This document shows, one piece after another, positions 8,280-17,980 of a stretch of 35,908 nt of DNA. Where the stretch lies: positions 1 to 35,908 of the forward strand of contig CABYJE010000009.1 of the NCBI GenBank assembly GCA_902519235.1, written 5' to 3'. The notes under the pieces are model-generated. The model was not told where the DNA came from. It made no database searches and saw only the letters and a program-made list of their open reading frames with translations. The translations under genes and the position numbers were made by a program. Every line of letters starts with the position of its first letter. Position 1 is the first letter of the stretch. Source of the DNA: an uncultured Prochlorococcus sp. Lineage in GTDB: Bacteria > Cyanobacteriota > Cyanobacteriia > PCC-6307 > Cyanobiaceae.

Positions 8280-9455
8280 ATGAGAAATAATCTAAGAGAT
8301 CAAATACCCGCATTAAAAAATAAGTATTATTTCAACTATGGCGGTCAAGGACCATTACCAAAATCTTCTCTAGAAGCAATAGTTAAAACTTGGGAAATTA
8401 TACAAGATTTAGGACCATTTACTAATGATATGTGGCCTTTTATTTATAAAGAAATATTGACCACAAAAAGAATCATTGCACAAAAATTAGGTGTCAATTC
8501 AAAGAATGTAGCTCTTACCGAAAACATCTCTTCTGGTATGATTTTGCCCTTCTGGGGAATAAAAGTAAAAGAGGGAGAAGAGTTGTTAATAAGTGACTGT
8601 GAACATCCTGGAGTAGTGGCTGCAAGTCGTGAATTTTGCAGGAGAAATAAACTAATATTCAAAATTTTGCCAATCCAAAAAATTAAAAATCTAAACGACG
8701 AAAATATAATTTTAGAGATTTTGAAAAATCTAAATAGTAAGACTAAGATCCTAATTATTTCTCATATCTTATGGAACTTTGGATATAAAATCCCTTTAAA
8801 AAAAATTTCTATCGAATTAAAAAATAATCGAGAAGATTCTTATTTACTTGTTGATGGTGCTCAAACCTTTGGTCACATAAATATTGAAAAAGAAGTTTTT
8901 TATTCCGATTTATATTCAATAACTTCTCATAAATGGGCATGTGGACCAGAAGGACTTGGAGCAATTTATGTCTCAGATAGATTTATTCATGAAACAGATC
9001 CAACAATAATTGGTTGGAAATCATTAAAAAAAGAACAAGGTATTTATGAGCCTTCACATAATCTTTTTCATGATGATGCAAGGAAATTTGAAATAGCTAC
9101 CTCTTGTATTCCTTTACTTGCTGGGCTTCGGAATTCTTTAGATCTTTTGGATAAAGACTGCCATGAAAAAGAAAAAAACAAAAATATCAAAAAATTAAGT
9201 GGAAAACTTTGGGATGAATTAAATCAATCAAAGGGTGTTGAATTAGTTTTAGAAAAAAAATATTTAAATGGGATTGTTAGTTTTAATATCGAAAATATTA
9301 AAGATAAGGATAAATATGTAAAGAAACTTGGAGAAAAGAAAATTTGGATTAGAGTTATAGAAGATCCAAAATGGTTTAGAGCATGCGTACATCAAATGAC
9401 TACAGAAGCTGAGATTGATTTACTTGCTAGGGAAATAAAAAAAATATTAACTTAA
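8280..9455 (+). CDS. Aminotransferase class V PLP enzyme, cysteine/cystine lyase (C-DES)-like
   Basis: A 391-aa fold-type I PLP enzyme. NYGGQGPLP lies at the N-terminus, His109 (CEHPG) should stack on PLP, Asp192 (VDGAQTFGH) binds the ring nitrogen, and Lys218 (SITSHKWACG) forms the Schiff base. The mobile active-site Cys loop of true cysteine desulfurases is not evident. This favours the cyanobacterial cysteine/cystine lyase (C-DES) branch, which releases persulfide from cystine, or an epimerase-like relative. The gene starts 30 bases after the ArsM-like gene on the same strand and is probably co-transcribed with it. Confidence 0.8.
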   Translation: MRNNLRDQIPALKNKYYFNYGGQGPLPKSSLEAIVKTWEIIQDLGPFTNDMWPFIYKEILTTKRIIAQKLGVNSKNVALTENISSGMILPFWGIKVKEGEELLISDCEHPGVVAASREFCRRNKLIFKILPIQKIKNLNDENIILEILKNLNSKTKILIISHILWNFGYKIPLKKISIELKNNREDSYLLVDGAQTFGHINIEKEVFYSDLYSITSHKWACGPEGLGAIYVSDRFIHETDPTIIGWKSLKKEQGIYEPSHNLFHDDARKFEIATSCIPLLAGLRNSLDLLDKDCHEKEKNKNIKKLSGKLWDELNQSKGVELVLEKKYLNGIVSFNIENIKDKDKYVKKLGEKKIWIRVIEDPKWFRACVHQMTTEAEIDLLAREIKKILT

Positions 9456-9483
9456 AGATCTATTGATATAAAAAAAATTTAGT

Positions 9484-10188
9484 TTACCAAGGTATCTCCG
9501 AATTGTCCCATGCAATAAATTTCCCTGTAGATTCTGGTGATTGATTTTTAATAATATTTATCAGGAATTGGGAGGATTTTTCTTTACTAAATAATTTATG
9601 TTCTGGAACAAATTTATGAAAAGGTCTAGATAAATCAGTATCTACTGTTCCTGGATGAAGTAATGTGATAGCAGCCTTTGGGAAACGTCTAGCCCATTCA
9701 ATACTTAAAGATTTAAAAAACTGATTTTGCGCAGATTTTGCAGCTCTATATGAATACCAACCTCCAGTTTGATTATCTCCAATGCTACCAACTCTTGCAC
9801 TTATACTTGCAAAATTAAAATCGCAATCTTTTGGTATAAATTCTTCAATCGCTTTAGCTAATAAAATAGGAGAAAAGGCATTTATTGAAAAACTTTCCAT
9901 CATATTCTTTTTATCAAGATGTTGTAATCTTTTTTCTGGTTGAAGAGAATCACTATGAAGTCTACCTGTAGCATTAACAACTAGCCTTAATTTTGAAGGA
10001 TGATTTGATATTTTATTTTTCAACTGCAAAAGGGATTGCGAATCCTCTATATCTAATTCCCAAAAAGGATTAAATTCACTTTTTCTTCCACACAAAACAA
10101 CATCTAAATCTTTTTCACTTTCATTCAGATCTTTAGCTAGTTGTGTTCCAATTCCACCTGCGCCTACAACTAAGGCTAAGCCTTTCAT
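9484..10188 (-). CDS. Short-chain dehydrogenase/reductase (234 aa)
   Basis: A classical SDR fold. The cofactor motif is VVGAGGIGTQLA (7-18), with GAGGIG replacing the usual TGxxxGIG. NATG lies at 72-75, and the catalytic pair is Tyr147/Lys151 in YRAAK, with Ser130 or Ser135 upstream. ALLHPGTVDT-type sequence (LLHPGTVDTDLSRPF) follows. The overall pattern resembles the CsgA/C-factor-like SDR group common in cyanobacteria. The substrate is unknown. It is transcribed toward the class V aminotransferase gene and ends 28 bases from it. Confidence 0.88.
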   Translation of the reverse strand: MKGLALVVGAGGIGTQLAKDLNESEKDLDVVLCGRKSEFNPFWELDIEDSQSLLQLKNKISNHPSKLRLVVNATGRLHSDSLQPEKRLQHLDKKNMMESFSINAFSPILLAKAIEEFIPKDCDFNFASISARVGSIGDNQTGGWYSYRAAKSAQNQFFKSLSIEWARRFPKAAITLLHPGTVDTDLSRPFHKFVPEHKLFSKEKSSQFLINIIKNQSPESTGKFIAWDNSEIPW

Positions 10189-10269
10189 TTTATTAAAAAT
10201 AACTTCATTGATTCTAAGAAACTTTTCTTGTGATTTGCGTAAAAATCTTTCTTATTTGATTAGGAAATT

Positions 10270-11805
10270 TTATTGAGATTTATTTTTTTCTTTTAATAAT
10301 TTATAAGCTATTTTTCTATCATCAAAATTAATAACTTTATCATTGAGAATTTGGTAGTCTTCATGTCCTTTTCCTGCAATTAAAATAATATCTTTTTTAT
10401 TGGCAAATTTAATAGATTCATTTATTGCTTTAAATCTATCAATTTCAATTGTTATTTTTTCTCTTTTTTTTATACCCATCAAAATATCATTCACTATCTT
10501 TTGTGGTTCTTCTGATCTTGGATTATCTGAAGTTATAAAAAGTTGATCAGACAACTCTTCAGCTATTGATCCCATCAAAGGCCTTTTACTACGATCACGA
10601 TCTCCGCCACAGCCAAAAACAGTTATTAGTTTCCCGTCACAAAGTTTTTTAATTGATTGCAAAACTTTTTTTAATCCATCAGGAGTGTGAGCATAATCAA
10701 CAATTACTGTTGGAAGAGATCTTGAAACGTCATTATCATCAATCTGTATTTTCTCCATTCTCCCAGGAGCACCAGGGAAAGATTGTATTAGCTTTGATAA
10801 ATCTTTTAAAGAAAAATTCAGTTTATACAAAATTGTTATTGCTTGAATCGCATTCATTAAATTAAATTCACCAACAAGTGGAACAAACAGTTGAATTTTT
10901 TCCCTAGGTGTATGAAAAATACAAGTGGAACCACTTTCAGTAAATTTTTTATCTGTTACGAAAAAAAAATCATCATTTTCAAATTCACTTTCAGTAATCT
11001 TTGTAGACACTAATGAAGATCTTTTTTCAAGATCAGACGATAATTTAGATATCCAATGGTCATCGTGATTTAATACAGAAATTCCATCCTTTTCTCTTAA
11101 ATAAGGTGGGAAAAACAATTTTCTTTTTGTTTGAAAATAAGATTCCATATCTGAGTGATAATCAAGATGATCTTGAGTTAAATTAGTAAAAATAGCCGCC
11201 TCAAATTCGCATCCTGATATCCTCTTTTGAGCAATAGAATGAGAACTTACCTCTAATATCGCGAATTCAGATTCAGCCTCAACAGCAGCATTTAATTTCT
11301 TTTGAAGTTTATCGGCGAAATCAGTTGTATGAGAAGCCACTTCTGAGAAGCCAGGCCATCTATTAAACAAGGTCCCAAATAATGCAGTCTTTTTCCCTAA
11401 TTTTTTTAAAAGATATTCCAATAAGAAAGTAATTGTCGTTTTTCCATTAGTACCAGTAACACCAATAAGTTTAAGTTTTCTTGAAGGCCTATTCCAAAAC
11501 TCAGCGACAATTTGACCAAAAATATAATCTAAATTATCCTCAATAACCAAAATCCTTTCTCGATCAATAGATCCAATTCTCTTTTTTGCAGCAGGCCCAA
11601 TAATGGCAGCCTCCGCGCCATTTTCAATTGCCTCAATACAAAATTTTCCTCCATCAACATTTAAACCAGGCATTCCTAAAAATAAAGTTCCTTTTTGTGC
11701 TTCTTTAGAGTTAAAAGAAATATTATTGATTTCATGATCGATTAAATCTAACGAAGGAATAATTCCTACTAAATCTAAAAGTTTATGTAATTTTATAGAT
11801 CTCAT
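10270..11805 (-). CDS. murE: UDP-MurNAc-L-Ala-D-Glu:meso-DAP ligase MurE
   Basis: A 511-aa Mur ligase that adds meso-diaminopimelate to the peptidoglycan precursor in the cytoplasm. The ATP loop is GTNGKTT (118-124). TNLTQDHLDYH lies at 207-217, and the probable carbamylated lysine is in YFQTKRKLF (Lys227 region). DNPR at 427-430 is the motif that reads meso-DAP rather than lysine. The length and the three-domain order are normal. It follows the glutaredoxin-like gene by 9 bases and so probably shares a transcript with it and yidD. Confidence 0.97.
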   Translation of the reverse strand: MRSIKLHKLLDLVGIIPSLDLIDHEINNISFNSKEAQKGTLFLGMPGLNVDGGKFCIEAIENGAEAAIIGPAAKKRIGSIDRERILVIEDNLDYIFGQIVAEFWNRPSRKLKLIGVTGTNGKTTITFLLEYLLKKLGKKTALFGTLFNRWPGFSEVASHTTDFADKLQKKLNAAVEAESEFAILEVSSHSIAQKRISGCEFEAAIFTNLTQDHLDYHSDMESYFQTKRKLFFPPYLREKDGISVLNHDDHWISKLSSDLEKRSSLVSTKITESEFENDDFFFVTDKKFTESGSTCIFHTPREKIQLFVPLVGEFNLMNAIQAITILYKLNFSLKDLSKLIQSFPGAPGRMEKIQIDDNDVSRSLPTVIVDYAHTPDGLKKVLQSIKKLCDGKLITVFGCGGDRDRSKRPLMGSIAEELSDQLFITSDNPRSEEPQKIVNDILMGIKKREKITIEIDRFKAINESIKFANKKDIILIAGKGHEDYQILNDKVINFDDRKIAYKLLKEKNKSQ

Positions 11806-11814
11806 ATAAAAAAA

Positions 11815-12117
11815 TTATTTCTCCAGAATGGTACTAATATTTTTTTTAAACCAATTCTTTAATTGATCATCTTTTAATCTTGGAGAAATGCGAGGCAATT
11901 CTATGATCTCCTCAGACCTAATTCTTTCAATAGCAATAACAGGTACTTCATAATCATATTTTTTATATTTATCTTTATATAAATCGACCCTATCAATATC
12001 AATTTCTTTAAGCTCTTCTAAATTAGGGAATAACTCATTAAGATTTATTTTTGCCAGTTTGTTTTTTAATGAATCACAAAGGCAACATCCCTGCCTAACA
12101 AAAATAAATATTTTCAT
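11815..12117 (-). CDS. Glutaredoxin-like protein (DUF836 type, 100 aa)
   Basis: A thioredoxin-fold protein with C11-C-L-C14 in the first loop (VRQGCCLCDSL) and the cis-proline region YEVPVIAI near residues 57-64. This arrangement is typical of small DUF836/glutaredoxin-like proteins found widely in cyanobacteria. Its substrate is not known. It lies between yidD (4-base gap) and murE (9-base gap), which implies a single operon for cell-envelope and redox functions. Confidence 0.88.
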   Translation of the reverse strand: MKIFIFVRQGCCLCDSLKNKLAKINLNELFPNLEELKEIDIDRVDLYKDKYKKYDYEVPVIAIERIRSEEIIELPRISPRLKDDQLKNWFKKNISTILEK

Positions 12118-12121
12118 TCAT

Positions 12122-12358
12122 TTAGTCAGGCACAGGGTCACATCCACAGGGAGTTAAAGGATGACATCTGCTTAATCTTTTTAAAGTTAACCACCCTCCC
12201 TTCCAAGGACCATGTCTAGTAATTGCCTCATATCCATAAGAGCTGCAACTTGGAATAAATCTGCATCTTGGTCCAAAAAAAGGAGAAAACCATTTTTGAT
12301 AAAACGAAATCATAAAAAGAAGTATAGAAGTAATTGATTTATTAATAGTTTTGATCAC
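12122..12358 (-). CDS. yidD: Membrane protein insertion efficiency factor YidD
   Basis: A 78-aa protein with an amphipathic hydrophobic N-terminus ([18 protein letters not shown]), then the family core [15 protein letters not shown] and [19 protein letters not shown], ending in GCDPVP. Five cysteines are present in the conserved core and tail. YidD sits at the inner face of the membrane and aids YidC-dependent insertion. It is the first gene of the minus-strand yidD-glutaredoxin-murE group and diverges from rpsD across 95 bases that must hold both promoters. Confidence 0.95.
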   Translation of the reverse strand: MIKTINKSITSILLFMISFYQKWFSPFFGPRCRFIPSCSSYGYEAITRHGPWKGGWLTLKRLSRCHPLTPCGCDPVPD

Positions 12359-12453
12359 TTTAATGATGTAAAATAATAGTTCCAGTAGTAATTAGTTTAA
12401 TTGAATTTAATCAATTATCCAATTTATTGCAAATTTCTATTTAATTTAAAATT

Positions 12454-13062
12454 ATGTCAAGATACCGCGGCCCCAGATTAAGGGTTACGCGTCGCTTGGG
12501 AGAACTACCAGGTCTCACCAGGAAAGCTTCAAAGAAGTCTAATCCTCCAGGTCAGCACGGCCAAGCCCGTCGCAAGCGATCAGAATATGCAATTCGTCTA
12601 GAAGAAAAGCAGAAACTTAGGTTTAATTATGGAGTTTCTGAAAAACAACTAGTTCGTTATGTAAAAAAAGCTAGAGCTCAAGAAGGATCTACAGGAACTA
12701 ACCTACTAAGACTTTTGGAAAACAGACTTGATAATGTTTGTTTTAGATTAGGTTTTGGAGGTACCATTCCAGGCTCAAGACAATTAGTAAATCATGGCCA
12801 TGTAACCGTTAATGGAAAGGTTCTTGATATTGCTGGTTATCAATGCAAATCAGGCGATGTAATCGGAATTAAAGAAAACAAAGCAAGCAAAAAACTTGTT
12901 GAAGGTAATATAGAATTCCCTGGCTTAGCAAATGTTCCACCTCATCTTGATTTAGACAAACCTAAATTAACGGGAAAAATAAATGGAAAATGCGATAGAG
13001 AGTGGGTGGCTCTTGAAATAAACGAACTACTTGTTGTTGAATATTATTCAAGAAAAGTTTAA
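12454..13062 (+). CDS. rpsD: 30S ribosomal protein S4
   Basis: A full-length 202-aa S4. It starts [20 protein letters not shown], has the [16 protein letters not shown] segment, and carries the S4 RNA-binding domain around residues 92-155 ([19 protein letters not shown], then [13 protein letters not shown]). S4 nucleates assembly of the 30S body on 16S rRNA. The cyanobacterial gene stands alone here, outside the alpha operon, and ends in its own strong terminator. Confidence 0.98.
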   Translation: MSRYRGPRLRVTRRLGELPGLTRKASKKSNPPGQHGQARRKRSEYAIRLEEKQKLRFNYGVSEKQLVRYVKKARAQEGSTGTNLLRLLENRLDNVCFRLGFGGTIPGSRQLVNHGHVTVNGKVLDIAGYQCKSGDVIGIKENKASKKLVEGNIEFPGLANVPPHLDLDKPKLTGKINGKCDREWVALEINELLVVEYYSRKV

Positions 13063-13082
13063 TACTACTTTTCTTTGGATTA

Positions 13083-13131
13083 TTAAATCTCTCATTAAAA
13101 AAATGAGAGATTTAATTTAATTCTTATTTTT
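13083..13131 (+). terminator. Perfect 14-bp stem-loop terminator after rpsD
   Basis: TTAAATCTCTCATT (13083-13096) pairs perfectly with AATGAGAGATTTAA (13102-13115) around a five-A loop. A T-rich tail follows (TTTAATTCTTATTTTT). It lies just after rpsD and just before the metB-like start, and should separate the two units. Because the stem flanks are A/T, it could also work on the other strand. Confidence 0.85.
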
Positions 13132-13140
13132 AAAAAAATA

Positions 13141-14304
13141 ATGGGAAATAAGGAAAATAATATCAAAAAGCCAGGTTTTAAGACCCTATCTATTCACCAT
13201 GGGGAAACATTTGCAGAAGAAACTGGATGCGTTATGCCTCCTATTTTTTCTACATCCACTTTTAAACATGGAAATAAAGATAATTTCGACTACACCAGAT
13301 CAGGCAATCCAAACTTTAGAATTCTAGAAAGCGTCCTTAAATCAATAGAAGATTCTAAATACTGTACAGTTTTTGGATCTGGGATTAGCGCGGTAACTGC
13401 AATTTCATCAACACTAAAATCAGGTGACAAGATACTCTGCGAGTCAAATCTCTATGGTTGTACAGTGAGGATGTTCGAAAAAGTTTTCAAGAAATTTGGG
13501 CTAGAAGTTTTATACACAGATTTTACAAACGAAAATAATATCAAAAAGATTTCATACTTCGAGCCAACCTTGATATGGCTAGAAAGTCCAACTAATCCAC
13601 TTTTGAAGGTACTTGATATTAAGGCGATTTGTGATGAAGCGAATAAACTACAAATCCCAGTAGTAGTAGACAACACCTTTTCAACGGCACTTATTCAAAA
13701 ACCATTGGACCTTGGTGCAACACTATCACTTGTAAGCACAACAAAATTCATTAATGGACATAGTGATGCACTTGGTGGAGCAGTACTTACAAATAATGAG
13801 GTATGGAATAGTAAGATGCTTTTCTCTCAAAAAGCTCTAGGGCTTCAACCATCTCCTTTTGATAGTTGGCTCATTACGAGGGGAGTAAAAACTCTTCCTT
13901 TAAGAATCGAACAACAAACGCAAAGTGCAAAATTAATTTCTGAAGAATTAGACAATCATAAAATAATTAGTAAAGTAATTTATCCTTTTAATCAAAAACA
14001 TCCGCAATTTAATTTAGCAAAATCGCAAATGCGATCTGGAGGTTCGATGATCACCATAAAATTAAATTTAAATAAAGAGGATACTTTTAAATTTTGCAAA
14101 TCTCTCAAATATTTCTCGCTAGCAGAAAGCCTTGGAGGAGTTGAAAGTTTAATTTGTCACCCCGCAACAATGACTCATGCTTCTGTTGATGATGAAACAA
14201 AAAATCTTTTAGGGATAAATGATGCTCTTGTCAGATTATCGATTGGATGTGAAGAAACTAATGATTTAATCTCAGACATATTATTTGCTTTAAATAAATT
14301 CTGA
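13141..14304 (+). CDS. metB: Cystathionine gamma-synthase family enzyme (Cys/Met metabolism PLP)
   Basis: A 387-aa trans-sulfuration enzyme. YTRSGNPN at 51-58 provides the Tyr/Arg that hold PLP phosphate from the neighbouring subunit. VVDNTF places Asp177 at the ring nitrogen, and Lys202 in STTKFINGHSD forms the Schiff base. It joins activated homoserine with cysteine (or sulfide) on the route to methionine; separating MetB from MetZ/MetY by eye is not safe. It is followed after 3 bases by a second, more divergent member and then cysK, forming a sulfur amino acid cluster. Confidence 0.85.
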   Translation: MGNKENNIKKPGFKTLSIHHGETFAEETGCVMPPIFSTSTFKHGNKDNFDYTRSGNPNFRILESVLKSIEDSKYCTVFGSGISAVTAISSTLKSGDKILCESNLYGCTVRMFEKVFKKFGLEVLYTDFTNENNIKKISYFEPTLIWLESPTNPLLKVLDIKAICDEANKLQIPVVVDNTFSTALIQKPLDLGATLSLVSTTKFINGHSDALGGAVLTNNEVWNSKMLFSQKALGLQPSPFDSWLITRGVKTLPLRIEQQTQSAKLISEELDNHKIISKVIYPFNQKHPQFNLAKSQMRSGGSMITIKLNLNKEDTFKFCKSLKYFSLAESLGGVESLICHPATMTHASVDDETKNLLGINDALVRLSIGCEETNDLISDILFALNKF

Positions 14305-14307
14305 AAA

Positions 14308-15777
14308 TTGAGAGATTTACTTAAAAACCCTATATGGAAAAATTTAGAGTTGGGATATTCTATTCCTGATAGTATTCATGCTGTTTCTGTAGCATTACCA
14401 ACTTGGAATGATGTAATAAATTACGAGGAAAAAAATCAAGCATGCATGAATTTATTGCAGTCCATTTACCCAAGATTCGGGCTAAACCCCATAGTGAAAA
14501 GATTATGTGAAAAAGTAAAAAAGGAAAATTATTACAACAATACAAGTATCTGGCCATATCCGAATGAAAGCATAGCTTTTAAAGCTAAAAAATACATCGA
14601 TAGAAATACTTCTGAACAATCCTCATTAATTGAGAAAAGAGATAATCTAGCTTTCTTAATAACTGAAAAAGAAGGCAGTATTTATGCAAAATCTTTTTGG
14701 CAACATACTGGTCTTGGCATATCTTCAAGGGCTGCTGCTATAGAACTAGGTCTTGAAGATTGCCCTCCAAAATCTTACGTAAATGAATGTTCTCAAAGAA
14801 TAAAAAATAGAATTTCTAAATCTACAAAAATTAACTCTAATAATATTCACTTAACTTCATCTGGCATGTCTGCATTGCATACATCATTAGAAATCATATA
14901 TAAATTATTTCCGGCTAAACCAACACTACAAATTGGTTTCCCATATGTAGATGTACTTAAATTACCAATGAATATCTTTTATGGAGCCAAGTTAATTACA
15001 GAAGAAAATTGCGAGGATATTGAATTAGAAATCAAAAGCATAAATCCATCAGCATTAATTATTGAACTACCGAGTAATCCAATGCTCAAATGTGTAAACA
15101 TTAAAAAAATTTCAAAAATAGCTAAAAAGTTAAATATCCCATTAATTGTAGACGATACGATTGGATCAAATTTAAATATAAATTCCCTAGAACATGCAGA
15201 TATAGTTTTTACTTCACTTACAAAAATTTTTTCTGGTAGTGGTGATATTCTTGCGGGATCATTAATACTAAATCCAAAAAGCAAATGGATTGATCAATTT
15301 AGAAATGCATTAAACGACATTAATCTTCCAACACTTTCCGATGGAGATACAGTTTATCTAGAGAAAGTTAGTAGAGATGTAAATCAAAGAGTTTTTGAAC
15401 AAAATAAAGCATGTTTAGAATTAAAAAAAAGATTAGAGACCCATAGCGAGATTAAAAATATTTTCCATCCTGAAAATTGTCCAAATTTTAATTCTTTACT
15501 TACTTCTGATGGAGGGTACGGCTGCTTATTATCATTTGAATTAAATGGAGGATTGAACAAAGCTAAAAAATTTTATGATTCTCTTCAATTATCTAAAGGA
15601 CCTAGTTTAGGTACAAAATTTACTCTAGTTTGTCCTTATGTTTTACTAGCTCATTATGACGAGTTGGATTGGGCTGAAAGTTTTGGTATACCATCGCACC
15701 TTATTAGAGTATCAGTTGGATTAGAAGACCAAGATCAATTGTGGAAAAGCTTTTCTGAAGCACTAAATAATTTCTAA
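14308..15777 (+). CDS. Second cystathionine gamma-synthase homologue, long fungal-like form (489 aa)
   Basis: The start is TTG at 14308, 3 bases after the metB-like stop; no ATG fits near the N-terminus. A 120-residue extension precedes the PLP domain and contains LGYSIPDSIHAVSVALPTW and YPRFGLNP, a pattern I associate with fungal cystathionine gamma-synthases. The usual YxRxGNP phosphate loop is replaced by FWQHTGLGISSRAA (130-143). Asp282 (VDDTIGS) and Lys306 (SLTKIFSG) keep the PLP chemistry. The protein may be a specialised paralogue or may pair with the first enzyme. It differs greatly from its neighbour, so a recent tandem duplication is unlikely. Confidence 0.8.
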   Translation: MRDLLKNPIWKNLELGYSIPDSIHAVSVALPTWNDVINYEEKNQACMNLLQSIYPRFGLNPIVKRLCEKVKKENYYNNTSIWPYPNESIAFKAKKYIDRNTSEQSSLIEKRDNLAFLITEKEGSIYAKSFWQHTGLGISSRAAAIELGLEDCPPKSYVNECSQRIKNRISKSTKINSNNIHLTSSGMSALHTSLEIIYKLFPAKPTLQIGFPYVDVLKLPMNIFYGAKLITEENCEDIELEIKSINPSALIIELPSNPMLKCVNIKKISKIAKKLNIPLIVDDTIGSNLNINSLEHADIVFTSLTKIFSGSGDILAGSLILNPKSKWIDQFRNALNDINLPTLSDGDTVYLEKVSRDVNQRVFEQNKACLELKKRLETHSEIKNIFHPENCPNFNSLLTSDGGYGCLLSFELNGGLNKAKKFYDSLQLSKGPSLGTKFTLVCPYVLLAHYDELDWAESFGIPSHLIRVSVGLEDQDQLWKSFSEALNNF

Positions 15778-15861
15778 ATTCCTAGTATTTACCGTATAGA
15801 AACTTATATACTCTTTTTCTAAATAATAGTTAGTATTAGAATATATTTTCTCAATATATAA

Positions 15862-16848
15862 ATGGCAAAAATTTATGAGGACAACAGTTTTGCTATTGGA
15901 AACACTCCATTAGTAAAATTAAAATCAGTTACTAAAAACGCGAAAGCTACAGTACTTGCAAAAATTGAAGGTAGAAACCCCGCCTATAGTGTCAAATGTA
16001 GGATTGGCGCGAACATGATTTGGGATGCAGAGAAAAGTGGGAAGCTTACAAAAGACAAAATTATTGTTGAGCCAACTTCTGGAAATACAGGAATTGCTCT
16101 AGCTTTTACTGCTTCAGCAAGAGGTTATAAACTGATCCTTACAATGCCAGAATCCATGTCAATTGAAAGAAGAAGGGTTATGGCAGTGTTGGGGGCTGAA
16201 ATTGTTTTAACAGAGGCATCTAAAGGTATGCCTGGAGCAATAGCTAAGGCTAAAGAAATTGCAGAAAGTAATCCTTCTCAATATTTCATGCCAGGTCAAT
16301 TTGATAATCCAGCAAACCCTGAAATTCATTTCAAAACTACTGGACCAGAAATCTGGGATGATTGCGATGGTGAAATTGATGTCCTAGTTGCAGGGGTTGG
16401 AACTGGTGGCACAATTACAGGAGTTTCAAGATACATTAAGCAAGAGAAGGGCAAGAATATTACTTCTGTAGCTGTAGAACCATCACATAGTCCTGTTATT
16501 ACACAGACAATGAATGGAGAAGAGGTTAAATCCGGACCACACAAAATCCAAGGAATTGGAGCAGGATTTATTCCTAAGAACCTTGACTTATCAATTGTTG
16601 ACAAGGTTGAACAAGTAACAAATGACGAATCAATAGAGATGGCTCTTAGACTAGCTAAAGAGGAAGGTCTATTAGTAGGAATATCTTGTGGAGCTGCTGC
16701 TGCTGCTGCTGTTAGATTAGCTGAACAAGATGAATATGCTGGAAAGACAATTGTAGTTGTTCTACCTGATTTAGCAGAGAGGTATTTATCATCAATTATG
16801 TTTACTGAAGTTCCAAGCGGAATCATTCAAGAACCTGTCAAAGCCTAA
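15862..16848 (+). CDS. cysK: O-acetylserine (thiol)-lyase / cysteine synthase
   Basis: A 328-aa fold-type II PLP enzyme that makes cysteine from O-acetylserine and sulfide. Lys45 (YSVKCRIGA) binds [12 protein letters not shown] is the substrate loop near 75-83, and [10 protein letters not shown] binds the phosphate. The SCGAAAAAA stretch near residues 273-281 is part of the C-terminal PLP site. It follows the two cystathionine synthase genes on the same strand with an 84-base gap, completing a cysteine-to-methionine block. Its 3' end overlaps the convergent queA by 11 bases. Confidence 0.96.
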   Translation: MAKIYEDNSFAIGNTPLVKLKSVTKNAKATVLAKIEGRNPAYSVKCRIGANMIWDAEKSGKLTKDKIIVEPTSGNTGIALAFTASARGYKLILTMPESMSIERRRVMAVLGAEIVLTEASKGMPGAIAKAKEIAESNPSQYFMPGQFDNPANPEIHFKTTGPEIWDDCDGEIDVLVAGVGTGGTITGVSRYIKQEKGKNITSVAVEPSHSPVITQTMNGEEVKSGPHKIQGIGAGFIPKNLDLSIVDKVEQVTNDESIEMALRLAKEEGLLVGISCGAAAAAAVRLAEQDEYAGKTIVVVLPDLAERYLSSIMFTEVPSGIIQEPVKA

Positions 16849-17974
16849 ATCTATTTTTCTCCAGTAATGACTCTGGTGAAATATACATCGCATCGCCATA
16901 AGAGAAAAATCTAAATTTTTCTTTTATGGCTTTTTTATACAAATCTAATAACCTTTCTCTACCAATCATTGCACTTACTAAAAGTAATAATGAACTTTTA
17001 GGAAGATGAAAATTAGTTAATAACCCATCAACTACCTTAAATTTATAACCTGGCTTAATTACTAAATCCACGTACTTCGCAATGGGAACATAGTCATTAA
17101 TTTCATTAGAATAACAACTTTCAAGAGCTCTTACGCTAGTTGTACCAATAGCAATTATTTTTCTATCTGTTTTCTTTATTCTTTTTATTTCCTCCACTAC
17201 TTCCTTATTAACACTTACCCATTCTTTATGAAGTTTTAAGTTACTTAAATCTTCTTGATCAATTGGTTTGAATGTTCCATAACCCACGTGCAAAGTTATC
17301 GGTAAGATTATAACTCCTTTTTTTTTTAGATTGGAAATAAGACTTTTGCTTAAGTGTAAACCAGCTGTTGGTGCAGCAACTGCCCCCGGATTAGTTGCAT
17401 ACTCAGTTTGATAACTTTTCTCATGAAAAGATTCTTCTTCGGAATTTTTTATATAAGGAGGGAGAGGGATTTCCCCGTATTTATCAAGAAGTTCATTCAT
17501 TGAATTGAGACAAGTTATATTTTCCGGAAATTTAATAAATCTCCCTCCAGTTTCTTCATCAATCCCATCAACAATCAAATTAATATCTTGTGCCAAAGGA
17601 GATTTTAATTTTAATTTTCTATTTATTTTTAACTTTTTCGCTGGCTTTGCCAAACATAACCAAACACATTCGTGGGATCTTTCTAAAACTAATAATTCGA
17701 CTAATGTCTTATTTTCTAATTCAACCTTTAACCTAGCTTTCATTACCTTAGTATTATTTACAACTACAAGATCGCCTTCTCTAAATTCATCTAAAAGATT
17801 CTTGGTAAATTTATTTGCTAAACATTCTTCTTCTAAAACACTATTTCTAACTATCATCAATCTTGATTCATGCCTAATTGCAGAAGGTTTACTAGCAATT
17901 AATGTAGGATCAAGTGAATAATCATAAGATTCAAGCTTATAATCTCTTTCTTCTTTATTAATTTGAGAACTCAA
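16838..17974 (-). CDS. queA: S-adenosylmethionine:tRNA ribosyltransferase-isomerase QueA
   Basis: A 378-aa enzyme that transfers the ribosyl part of SAM to 7-aminomethyl-deazaguanine in tRNA during queuosine synthesis. Family markers include [56 protein letters not shown] and [16 protein letters not shown]. It is slightly longer than many homologues because of inserts in the middle domain. It starts 6 bases after the pyruvate dehydrogenase E2 stop, so it is probably transcribed with it. Its end overlaps cysK tail to tail. Confidence 0.96.
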   Translation of the reverse strand: MSSQINKEERDYKLESYDYSLDPTLIASKPSAIRHESRLMIVRNSVLEEECLANKFTKNLLDEFREGDLVVVNNTKVMKARLKVELENKTLVELLVLERSHECVWLCLAKPAKKLKINRKLKLKSPLAQDINLIVDGIDEETGGRFIKFPENITCLNSMNELLDKYGEIPLPPYIKNSEEESFHEKSYQTEYATNPGAVAAPTAGLHLSKSLISNLKKKGVIILPITLHVGYGTFKPIDQEDLSNLKLHKEWVSVNKEVVEEIKRIKKTDRKIIAIGTTSVRALESCYSNEINDYVPIAKYVDLVIKPGYKFKVVDGLLTNFHLPKSSLLLLVSAMIGRERLLDLYKKAIKEKFRFFSYGDAMYISPESLLEKNRFRL

Positions 17975-17980
17975 TTACAT

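Noticed and set aside
16684-16713. Run of GCT-type codons in cysK (Ala repeat) as a microsatellite
   Set aside because: The Ala run lies in the conserved SCGAAAAAA part of the enzyme and is normal for the family.
16326-16826. 166-aa open frame antisense to cysK
   Set aside because: It is a low-complexity Ala/Ser/Pro shadow of a well-supported gene on the opposite strand.
17505-17921. 138-aa open frame antisense to queA
   Set aside because: Its Phe/Asn/Ser-rich composition is typical of a reverse-frame shadow, and queA is certain.
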